Assembly: GCA_016763355.1 (NCBI GenBank)
Contig: JAESTY010000249.1
Location: 1 to 5,412, forward strand
Direction: 5' to 3'
Source: Immundisolibacteraceae bacterium
Lineage (GTDB): Bacteria; Pseudomonadota; Gammaproteobacteria; Immundisolibacterales; Immundisolibacteraceae
Length of the DNA: 5,412 nt
Positions 1-4,932 of this stretch are shown here, one piece after another. Position 1 is the stretch's first letter. Every line of letters starts with the position of its first letter. The notes under the pieces are model-generated. The model saw only the letters and a program-made list of their open reading frames with translations. It ran no database searches and was not told where the DNA came from. The translations under genes and the position numbers were made by a program.

Positions 1-88
1 CATGATTGGTTACCAGTTTGTCGGAAATATCCTGATCCTGTTGCGCTGAGGCGGTTTCTGGAATTTCGGATGAGCGGTTTTGGGTCAA
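1..88 (-). CDS. Possible 5' end of a divergent gene, partial (function unknown)
   Basis: On the - strand a frame is open from position 115 down to the window edge. Read from a TTG at 88-86 it gives a hydrophilic, natural-looking N-terminus beginning (M)TQNRSSEIPETASAQQ and ending DKLVTNH at the edge. Codon choice in this part resembles the genes in the rest of the window. Weak points: there is no ATG or GTG in this frame downstream of the TGA at 118-116, and there is no clear Shine-Dalgarno before the TTG. A second - strand frame starts with ATG at 131-129 (MVLILIKTPDGQ...) and is also open to the edge, but it uses rarer codons further in. The position, divergent from a catabolic operon, would suit a regulator of that operon. 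That is context only, since no DNA-binding domain is visible here. Confidence 0.28.
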   Translation of the reverse strand, partial: MTQNRSSEIPETASAQQDQDISDKLVTNH

Positions 89-160
89 GGGTTTCTTGCC
101 CGTCTGGGGTTTTGATCAGGATCAGCACCATACTACGATGCTGGGTTTGTGTGGCTGCCC

Positions 161-179
161 CGGGTCAGTGAAAGACCCG
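161..179. repeat. Perfect inverted repeat CGGGTC-N7-GACCCG
   Basis: Six-base arms CGGGTC (161-166) and GACCCG (174-179) flank the loop AGTGAAA. A further TGGC/GCCA pair (152-155 with 182-185) could extend the stem across an uneven internal loop. No T-run follows on either strand, so it does not look like an intrinsic terminator. It could be an operator or the leader hairpin of a divergent transcript. The role is unknown. Confidence 0.4.
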
Positions 180-221
180 CTGCCAGGCTATCTATTTAGT
201 CGAAAAAGTGGAGAAAAAGGG

Positions 222-244
222 CGCAGGTCTGGCATACATCTGCG
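222..244. repeat. Inverted repeat CGCAGGT-N9-ATCTGCG
   Basis: Seven-base arms CGCAGGT (222-228) and ATCTGCG (238-244) match except for one position that would be a G-U wobble in RNA. It lies just upstream of a second inverted repeat (248-265) and about 35 bp upstream of the candidate -35 box. This position fits an activator or repressor site, but no known consensus is recognised. Confidence 0.35.
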
Positions 245-247
245 GTT

Positions 248-265
248 CGATTCAGCGTAGAATCG
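248..265. repeat. Perfect inverted repeat CGATTC-N6-GAATCG
   Basis: Arms CGATTC (248-253) and GAATCG (260-265) are perfect and separated by six bases, so the centres of the half-sites are 12 bp apart, close to one helical turn. This suits binding by a dimeric helix-turn-helix regulator on one face of the DNA. It ends 14 bp upstream of the candidate -35 box. Operator function is inferred from geometry and position only. Confidence 0.38.
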
Positions 266-279
266 GGCCCCTCGGTAAT

Positions 280-308
280 CTGACAATCGCTGGTTAATAT
301 TCGATATT
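280..308 (+). promoter_or_regulatory. Candidate sigma70 promoter of the catabolic operon
   Basis: CTGACA (280-285) matches the -35 consensus at five of six positions. After a 17-bp spacer, GATATT (303-308) matches the -10 consensus at four of six. Transcription would start near 315, giving a leader of roughly 75 bases before the hydrolase ATG at 392. The palindrome AATAT-TCG-ATATT (296-308) covers the -10 box, so a repressor bound there would block the polymerase. The call rests on sequence match alone. Confidence 0.42.
296..308. promoter_or_regulatory. Palindrome over the -10 box, possible operator
   Basis: AATAT (296-300) and ATATT (304-308) are perfect inverted arms around TCG. AT-rich dyads that overlap a promoter are typical targets of MarR-type and other small dimeric repressors. 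Homoprotocatechuate operons are often controlled by the MarR-family repressor HpaR, so control of that kind is plausible. No regulator gene is identifiable in the window and short AT palindromes arise easily by chance. Confidence 0.3.
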
Positions 309-391
309 TTATCTGGTGAGCCGGTTGATCATCCACCGACCAGGTTCTTTGTGTTACTACCTGTTTCTAAACCAATTAAGGGGGAGCCATC

Positions 392-1234
392 ATGGCCCAC
401 GAAATCATTGAAAAACGACTTGAAGGCGGCCCACTGGCCAGCCACACCCTGCTTTGTGGCGATCCATCTAAACCTGCGGCGATTCTGCTGCACGGGGCTG
501 GTCCGGGTGCCAACGCGGCATCAAACTGGACCCGCTGCATGCCGGATCTGGCTGAAGATTATTATGTGATTGCGCCTGATTTAATTGGTTTTGGTCAGTC
601 TGAAGTGCCTGATGAGTTGCCAGGCCATATCAGCGGCTGGATCGGCAAACGAGTGACCCAGATCATCGCTATTCTTGATGAACTCGGAATCGAAAAAACT
701 CACATGCTGGGTAACTCAATGGGTGGCGCGCTGGCGTTTCATTTGACCATGGAAGAGCCTGAGCGTTTTGACCAGGTTGCCATCATGGGGGCTATTGGCG
801 CGCCTATGACCACCACCACCGACATGCGTCGGTTGCTCAATTTCTATAACGATCCGCGTATCAATCGCTATCGTGAAATGATGCACAGCTTTGTTTACGA
901 TCCCACGCTAGTGCCAGAACTGGAAACCATCGTGCAGACCCGTTTTGGACTGGCCACTGATCCGGCGGTAGAAAGAGTGCAGCAGGTGATGATCCGCACC
1001 ATGAAAGAGGGTATGGATGATCTGATTATTCCTACGGCGGCACTGGGCCGCATGCCACACAATTTTGCCATTTTTCATGGCCGTCAGGATCGTATCGTGC
1101 CGCTGGAAACCAGTCTGTATTTCCTCGAACATCTGAAAAACGCCGAACTGCATGTGCTCGATCGTTGTGGTCACTGGGCCCAGACCCAGCGTTGGGACGC
1201 CATGTTGCCAGGGTTACGCAAACACTGGGGATAG
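392..1234 (+). CDS. Alpha/beta-hydrolase, meta-cleavage-product (C-C bond) hydrolase family
   Basis: This 280-residue cytoplasmic enzyme belongs to the group that hydrolyses a carbon-carbon bond in aromatic ring meta-cleavage products (MhpC, BphD, XylF type), giving a 2-hydroxypentadienoate and a carboxylic acid. Visible features are the oxyanion-loop motif HGAGPGA (34-40), the nucleophile elbow GNSMGG with Ser109, the acid Asp233 in GRQDRIVP, and His261-Trp262 in CGHW. These sit almost exactly where the triad of E. coli MhpC sits. A cap domain spans roughly 137-210, and Arg184 may be the substrate-binding arginine of the family. The ATG start follows a very strong ribosome site, AAGGGGGAG at 378-386, with five bases between. 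It is the first gene of a probable operon with hpaH and hpaI. The family is clear, but the substrate cannot be read from sequence. A related ester or lactone hydrolase is the main alternative. Confidence 0.88.
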   Translation: MAHEIIEKRLEGGPLASHTLLCGDPSKPAAILLHGAGPGANAASNWTRCMPDLAEDYYVIAPDLIGFGQSEVPDELPGHISGWIGKRVTQIIAILDELGIEKTHMLGNSMGGALAFHLTMEEPERFDQVAIMGAIGAPMTTTTDMRRLLNFYNDPRINRYREMMHSFVYDPTLVPELETIVQTRFGLATDPAVERVQQVMIRTMKEGMDDLIIPTAALGRMPHNFAIFHGRQDRIVPLETSLYFLEHLKNAELHVLDRCGHWAQTQRWDAMLPGLRKHWG

Positions 1235-1255
1235 CATTCTCAACAAAGCATGATT

Positions 1256-1287
1256 GCGCATCCCGAGGCTAGTTCCCTCGGGAGCGC
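1256..1287 (+). repeat. Strong intergenic hairpin between hydrolase gene and hpaH
   Basis: TCCCGAGG (1261-1268) and CCTCGGGA (1276-1283) are perfect arms around a seven-base loop. GCGC on the outer side of each arm (1256-1259, 1284-1287) adds four pairs past a single bulged A at 1260, giving a GC-rich stem of about 12 bp. The next bases are CCAGTGTTAAT, with no T-run, so a normal intrinsic terminator is unlikely. It sits 21 bases past the hydrolase stop and 12 bases before the hpaH ribosome site. A role in mRNA processing, 3'-end protection or partial termination that sets relative expression would fit. Confidence 0.6.
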
Positions 1288-1299
1288 CCAGTGTTAATC

Positions 1300-1304
1300 G
1301 GAGG
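1300..1304 (+). promoter_or_regulatory. Ribosome binding site fixing the GTG start of hpaH
   Basis: GGAGG ends eight bases before GTG at 1313. This perfect anti-16S match, together with an N-terminus that aligns with the hydratase family from its first residues, supports the GTG start over internal ATG codons. Confidence 0.75.
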
Positions 1305-1312
1305 TTCCCTGA

Positions 1313-2116
1313 GTGCTAGACGAAAAAACCATAACGGCCGCGGCAAAAGCGTTAAATCAGGCCGAAAAAAACGGTGAGCCGATCGGCCAGCTTGGGCCGG
1401 CCTATCCGGGCATGACCATCGACGACGGCTACGCCATTCAGCAGGAATGGACCGCGCTAAAAATCGCCGAGGGTCGGCGTATTGTGGGTCGCAAAATTGG
1501 CCTCACGTCCCGGGCCATGCAGCAGATGTTTAACCTCACCGAGCCAGACTACGGCACCATGTTTGACGACATGGTGTTTGCCGATGGCACCGATATTCCG
1601 TTTGATCGGTTTATCGTGCCGATGGTTGAAGTTGAGCTGGCGTTCTATTTAGGTGAACGACTCGAAGGTGACCAGGTGACGCTCACGGACGTATTACGGG
1701 CCACTGAATACGTGAGCCCTGCGGTTGAGTTGATTGATGCCCGAACTCACAGAGTTGATCCCGAAACCGGCAAAGGTCGGCAGGTGACCGACACCATTGC
1801 TGATAATGCCGCCTGTGCAGGCATCATTACCGGCGGTCGGCCAGTGCCGCCAGACTCGGTGGACCTGCGCTGGATTGGCGCCATGTTGTCGCGTAATGGG
1901 GTAGTTGAAGAGGCCGGCCTGGCCGGTGGCGTGCTTAACCATCCAGCCAATGGCATTGTCTGGCTGGCTCGGCGGTTTGCCAAACACGGTATTGCGCTGG
2001 AACCCGGCCAGATAATTCTGTGTGGCTCTTTCACTCGGCCGGTGCCGGTGCGTGCTGGCGACACCTTCCACCTGGATTACGGAAAACTCGGCAGTATGGG
2101 TTTTCGATTCGTTTAA
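1313..2116 (+). CDS. hpaH: 2-oxohept-4-ene-1,7-dioate hydratase (HpaH/HpcG family)
   Basis: This 267-residue cytoplasmic enzyme of the fumarylacetoacetate-hydrolase fold adds water to 2-oxohept-4-ene-1,7-dioate (or a shorter 2-hydroxypentadienoate), giving a 4-hydroxy-2-oxo acid, the substrate of the next gene's product. It follows remembered E. coli HpcG along its whole length and has the same length. Shared motifs include GRKIGLTS (59-66), EPDYG (77-81), the acidic VEVEL (105-109) with Glu106 and Glu108, AVELIDAR (137-144) with Glu139 as a further Mg2+ ligand, GVLNHPANG (206-214) and GSFTRPVP (238-245). The divalent-metal site appears intact. Translation starts at GTG. The gene lies 78 bp after the hydrolase gene and 14 bp before hpaI. 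The MhpD-type pentadienoate hydratases are the related alternative, but similarity here is much stronger to HpaH. Confidence 0.93.
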   Translation: MLDEKTITAAAKALNQAEKNGEPIGQLGPAYPGMTIDDGYAIQQEWTALKIAEGRRIVGRKIGLTSRAMQQMFNLTEPDYGTMFDDMVFADGTDIPFDRFIVPMVEVELAFYLGERLEGDQVTLTDVLRATEYVSPAVELIDARTHRVDPETGKGRQVTDTIADNAACAGIITGGRPVPPDSVDLRWIGAMLSRNGVVEEAGLAGGVLNHPANGIVWLARRFAKHGIALEPGQIILCGSFTRPVPVRAGDTFHLDYGKLGSMGFRFV

Positions 2117-2119
2117 GTT

Positions 2120-2125
2120 AAGGAA
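2120..2125 (+). promoter_or_regulatory. Ribosome binding site fixing the GTG start of hpaI
   Basis: AAGGAA lies five bases before GTG at 2131, within the 14-bp gap after the hpaH stop. No other start in this frame is as well placed, which supports the GTG start and co-translation with hpaH. Confidence 0.65.
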
Positions 2126-2130
2126 CTAGC

Positions 2131-2922
2131 GTGAGTCTGCAACACCCCAAAAACCATTTCAAACAGGCAATGCAGCAGGGTCAAACCCAGCTCGGTGCTT
2201 TCCTGGCGTTGGCCGATGGCTATACCTGTGAAGTGATGGCCAGCAGTTCGTTTGACTGGTTACTGATTGATGCCGAGCATGGTCCGAACGATCTGCGTTC
2301 TGTGTTGGCGCAATTACAGGCGATGGCCGGGTACGACACCAGTCCGGTAGTGCGGCCAGCTGACCATAGTGTGAGTATGATAAAGCGGCTGCTGGATATC
2401 GGTGTGCAGTCACTGCTGATACCGATGGTTGAATCTGGTGATGAGGCCAAACAGCTGGTGGATGCGATTCGTTATCCTAATGGCGGGGCAGCCGGCGGCG
2501 GTATTCGTGGGGTCGGCGCTGGTATGGCTCGCGCAGCTCGCTGGTATGGGGTTGATAACTACATGGCCAACGCCGAGCAAGAACTCTGCCTGGTATTACA
2601 AATAGAAAGCCTGGCTGGTCTCGATGCGATTGAACAGATCGCGGCAGTAGATGGGGTCGATGCGCTGTTCCTGGGGCCTGCTGATCTGGCGGCCGCTATG
2701 GGTCACCTGGGTAATCCGGGGCACCCGGCAGTGCAACAGGCGGTAGAAGATGCGCTTAAACGTATTCAGGTAACCGGTAAAGCAGCCGGCGTGTTTTGTG
2801 GTGACCCTGACATTGCCAAACAGTATCGAGCTCTGGGTGCCAGTTTTATGCTCATCGGTGCGGATTCAATTTTTTTGCGCAATGCGGCTGAGGCGCAGGT
2901 GGACCGGTTTAAAGAGCAGTAA
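2131..2922 (+). CDS. hpaI: 4-hydroxy-2-oxoheptanedioate aldolase (HpaI/HpcH family)
   Basis: This 263-residue class II (divalent-metal) aldolase splits 4-hydroxy-2-oxoheptane-1,7-dioate into pyruvate and succinate semialdehyde. Relatives are promiscuous for the aldehyde. Motifs in order are FDWLLIDAEHGPND (41-54) with the active-site His50, PVVRP (72-76) with the catalytic Arg75, IRYP (113-116), GIRGVG (124-129), LVLQIES (154-160) with metal ligand Glu159, and FLGPADLAAAMG (180-191) with metal ligand Asp185. These match His45, Arg70, Glu149 and Asp175 of E. coli HpaI as I recall them. The offset grows from 5 to 10 because residues 117-123 (NGGAAGG) replace the usual two residues between RYP and GIRG, a net gain of five. 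The gene directly follows hpaH, so product and substrate pass between neighbours. The insertion could alter substrate range or assembly, but all key residues remain. Confidence 0.92.
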   Translation: MSLQHPKNHFKQAMQQGQTQLGAFLALADGYTCEVMASSSFDWLLIDAEHGPNDLRSVLAQLQAMAGYDTSPVVRPADHSVSMIKRLLDIGVQSLLIPMVESGDEAKQLVDAIRYPNGGAAGGGIRGVGAGMARAARWYGVDNYMANAEQELCLVLQIESLAGLDAIEQIAAVDGVDALFLGPADLAAAMGHLGNPGHPAVQQAVEDALKRIQVTGKAAGVFCGDPDIAKQYRALGASFMLIGADSIFLRNAAEAQVDRFKEQ

Positions 2923-2941
2923 AGTTTTTCTCTGCTACGAC

Positions 2942-2969
2942 CTGACACTGGTTAGCTGGGTATTAAAAG
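2942..2969 (+). promoter_or_regulatory. Weak candidate promoter for the SH3-M48 gene pair
   Basis: CTGACA (2942-2947) matches the -35 box at five of six positions. With a 16-bp spacer, TAAAAG (2964-2969) matches the -10 box at four of six. It lies in the 116-bp gap after hpaI, where a change of function makes a separate promoter likely. Nearby AT-rich alternatives exist, so the exact boxes are uncertain. Confidence 0.25.
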
Positions 2970-3038
2970 TAACAAACAGTTAAGAACCTGATAGTCGCCA
3001 GTTGAGTGGTAACTACGGATAAAAATAGGTGGGAATGA

Positions 3039-3551
3039 ATGATGAGCTCGAGGGTTGCGGGAGTAGGGATAGGCTTTTTATTGTTACTAATTGGGTCATC
3101 AGCCATCGCGGTGGAGCAGGGTCGAGCTACGTTGAATAGTGTGATTCGTAGTCAGCCGGATAACAGCGCTGAGGTAGTAGGCCCACTCAAACAGGGTGAG
3201 TTACTCACCATTCAGATGCGTTCGACCGACTGGATGAAGGTTCGAACATCCAGTCATCAAAGTGGTTGGGTGAGTATGTTGTCGGTTAAATTGCAGAGCA
3301 CCGGTTGGCGCACCCGGGCGTCCGGATTTTTTCGCTGGATGGGCGGGGGGGGTGGTAAAAGCTCTCCTTCGTCATCGACGGAATCGATTACGGTGGGTAT
3401 TCGCGGAATTTCTGAAGAAGACCTGAGCAACGCAAAACCTGATTACAGCGCGCTTGCTGAGCTAGATAGCTACCCGATTGACCAGGCCACTGCCGCAGCC
3501 TACGGGCGTGACCAGCAGCTGGTTGCCCGTCGTGTGGAGCCGCTACTATGA
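3039..3551 (+). CDS. Secreted SH3-domain protein paired with an M48 protease
   Basis: This 170-residue protein is predicted to be periplasmic. An N-terminal signal peptide has a hydrophobic core (about 7-20) and a likely cut after AIA at 24. Residues about 28-86 look like a bacterial SH3 (SH3_3/SH3b) domain, beginning GRATLNSVIRSQPDNS and containing the characteristic DWMKVRT and SGWVS. A glycine-serine linker (102-114) follows, partly encoded by a run of eight G. The C-terminal part carries GIRGISEEDLSNAKPDYSAL and a YPIDQATAAAY stretch, a pattern I associate with SH3 proteins encoded beside M48 proteases. Two ATG codons are adjacent (3039 and 3042), after AGGTGGGA at 3027-3034. The stop overlaps the next ATG by four bases, indicating coupled translation. 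Such domains usually bind peptidoglycan or a partner protein. The precise role is unknown. Confidence 0.8.
   Translation: MMSSRVAGVGIGFLLLLIGSSAIAVEQGRATLNSVIRSQPDNSAEVVGPLKQGELLTIQMRSTDWMKVRTSSHQSGWVSMLSVKLQSTGWRTRASGFFRWMGGGGGKSSPSSSTESITVGIRGISEEDLSNAKPDYSALAELDSYPIDQATAAAYGRDQQLVARRVEPLL
3345..3352 (+). repeat. G8 homopolymer inside the SH3 gene
   Basis: Eight consecutive G lie in the glycine linker codons (residues 103-105), inside a longer G-rich stretch GGATGGGCG...GTGG. Gain of one G would bring TGG TAA into frame at once. Loss of one G would run to a TGA near 3422. The tract is therefore a possible slippage site, as well as a possible sequencing weak point. Confidence 0.7.
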
Positions 3552-4852
3552 GAGGTAAGTATTTTTGTCACTTATTGGCGCTCGGGTTTCTGCTGATGGC
3601 TAGCAGCGCTCATGCGGTAGATATGAATAAATTATTTGGCTCTACCGAACAGGGGGGAATGGGGCTGGGCAAGCTGGTTGGTAAGCTGGTCGAGGCCAAT
3701 AACATCACCCTGGAAAAAGAGCAGGAGATAGGCCGGCATTTCTCGGCAGTACTGCTTGGTTCCGCTCCGCTATTGAACGACCCGGCGATGCAGGCCTATG
3801 TCAATCGAGTTGGCCGTTGGTTGACCCTGCAGACCGATCGGGCAGCGCAGCCCTGGCATTTTGGCGTACTTGATACGCCGACCGTCAATGCATTTGCGAC
3901 CCCCGGCGGTAACATCTTTATCACCCGAGGGTTGCTCGAACGGTTACACAATGAAACCGAACTGGCCGGTGTACTCGGCCATGAAATAGCTCATGTGGTG
4001 TTGGCTCATCATGTGAAAGCCATCCGTCAGGGCGCGTTTGTGGATCTTGGCGCTAATTTGCTCAAGCAGAAACTGGATGATAAAAATAAGCTGCTGTCGG
4101 AGAAATTAACGGGTGCGGTGAAAACCATCTATTCCCGTGGGCTTGATAAGGGCGCCGAATATCAGGCGGATAAACTGGGTGTGGTGATCGCAGCTCGGGG
4201 CGGGTATGACCCCTACGGTTTGCCATCCGTATTGCAAACCCTTGAGGCCTCTCAGGGCAATGATGCTGCATTCTCGCTGCTGTTTAAAACTCATCCCACA
4301 CCGGCAAAACGACTGGCTGCTTTACTGCCGCCGATGCAGCGGATTGCCAACCTGGCTGGGTCTACCGACTTAAATGGCGATTTTCCGACCGGCGGAAAGG
4401 TTAGTGGCAGTTTTGCCAGCAAGGCAGTAAATCACTCTGGGAACCCGCCAGTTGGTTATTCGGGTAGTCAGTCTGTCAGGAGCCCGCTAGTGAAATCGAT
4501 TCAGGCCGAGCTGACGCGGTTAGGTTATGACCCGGGTCCTGCAGATGGGCGGTTCGGCAACCGTTCTGGTGATGCCATTCGTTCTTATCAGCAAGACAAC
4601 CGGTTATTGGTTGATGGTAAAACCAGCAAGCCGCTGTTGACCCATTTACAAAAAAATGTAGACCCGGATGTAGGTGGTTTTGGGGGCTATGCTGATGACT
4701 CCGTTGATGATTTTTCGATCGGTAATGCTGGTGAGGAATGGGGTGTCGATGAGATTAATTCTTCGACCTCAGATGATTTGGACGAATGGTCAGAAGATGA
4801 CGAGTCAGGCCAGTCGGATGAAGATTTTTTCAGCAGTTTCGGCGCGCAATAA
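3548..4852 (+). CDS. Periplasmic M48 zinc metalloprotease with peptidoglycan-binding domain and acidic tail
   Basis: This 434-residue protein has a signal peptide with a likely cut after AHA at 23 and no lipobox cysteine there. The M48 peptidase domain spans about 50-262: NAFATPGG (114-121), the zinc motif HEIAH (145-149) with catalytic Glu146, the third ligand Glu204 in EYQAD (204-208), and the family's THPTPAKR (248-255). Residues about 311-368 form a PG_binding_1 domain (LGYDPGPADGRFG, then AIRSYQQ). The last 65 residues contain no Lys, Arg or His and are rich in Asp, Glu and Ser, with aromatic residues spaced among the acids. M48 proteins of this kind act in envelope quality control (BepA and LoiP are E. 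coli relatives), but BepA has TPR repeats where this has a wall-binding domain. Translation is coupled to the SH3 gene, with GGAG at 3536-3539. A joint role in the cell wall is inferred. Confidence 0.9.
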   Translation: MRGKYFCHLLALGFLLMASSAHAVDMNKLFGSTEQGGMGLGKLVGKLVEANNITLEKEQEIGRHFSAVLLGSAPLLNDPAMQAYVNRVGRWLTLQTDRAAQPWHFGVLDTPTVNAFATPGGNIFITRGLLERLHNETELAGVLGHEIAHVVLAHHVKAIRQGAFVDLGANLLKQKLDDKNKLLSEKLTGAVKTIYSRGLDKGAEYQADKLGVVIAARGGYDPYGLPSVLQTLEASQGNDAAFSLLFKTHPTPAKRLAALLPPMQRIANLAGSTDLNGDFPTGGKVSGSFASKAVNHSGNPPVGYSGSQSVRSPLVKSIQAELTRLGYDPGPADGRFGNRSGDAIRSYQQDNRLLVDGKTSKPLLTHLQKNVDPDVGGFGGYADDSVDDFSIGNAGEEWGVDEINSSTSDDLDEWSEDDESGQSDEDFFSSFGAQ

Positions 4853-4921
4853 AAGGGCTACGGACCTGGATTTAACCGGCATTATTAACTTGCTAACACT
4901 TCCTGAAACTTAAATAGACCA

Positions 4922-4926
4922 AAGGA
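4922..4926 (+). promoter_or_regulatory. Ribosome binding site of the glutathione peroxidase gene
   Basis: AAGGA ends six bases before ATG at 4933 and fixes that start. The 80-bp gap since the protease stop shows no hairpin terminator and no convincing promoter pair, so read-through from the protease gene cannot be excluded. Confidence 0.6.
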
Positions 4927-4932
4927 TTAGTT

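Larger units (their letters stand above)
89..391. other. Upstream regulatory region without a convincing gene
   Basis: This stretch leads into the catabolic operon. No reading frame in it has convincing codon use. It holds inverted repeats at 161-179, 222-244, 248-265 and 296-308, two A5 tracts (203-207 and 214-218), a candidate promoter at 280-308, and the ribosome binding site of the hydrolase gene at 378-386. If a divergent gene exists at the left edge, its promoter should also lie here, but I found no convincing -35/-10 pair on the - strand. Confidence 0.55.

Noticed and set aside
32..125. CTGATCCTG (32-40) and CAGGATCAG (117-125) as a long-range inverted repeat
   Set aside because: Nine bases built from a short repeated GATC-rich unit can arise by chance. 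The spacing of 76 bases and lack of extension give no functional hint.
1..171. + strand frame open from the window start to a TGA at 169-171
   Set aside because: The translation is rich in rare Arg, Ile and Leu codons (AGG, CGA, ATA, CTA) and Cys/Trp, unlike the real genes here, and it overlaps the better - strand frame.
244..265. GGTTCGATTC resembling a tRNA T-arm
   Set aside because: The bases around it do not pair as a T-stem and no anticodon arm, D-arm or acceptor stem can be built. The CGATTC instead pairs with GAATCG downstream.
1694..2071. Long - strand frames opposite hpaH, and similar ones opposite the hydrolase, hpaI and protease genes
   Set aside because: They mirror the codon structure of well-supported + strand genes, have no good ribosome sites, and encode nothing recognisable.
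2915..2936. Possible terminator after hpaI (AGCAG and CTGCT around a T5)
   Set aside because: Only five base pairs, and the T-run is in the loop rather than after the stem.
4674..4913. Small + strand frame overlapping the protease tail
   Set aside because: It is an out-of-frame shadow of the acidic tail with no ribosome binding site.
4890..4918. TTGCTA-17-AATAGA as a promoter for the glutathione peroxidase gene
   Set aside because: The -10 match is poor and transcription would start inside the ribosome binding site.
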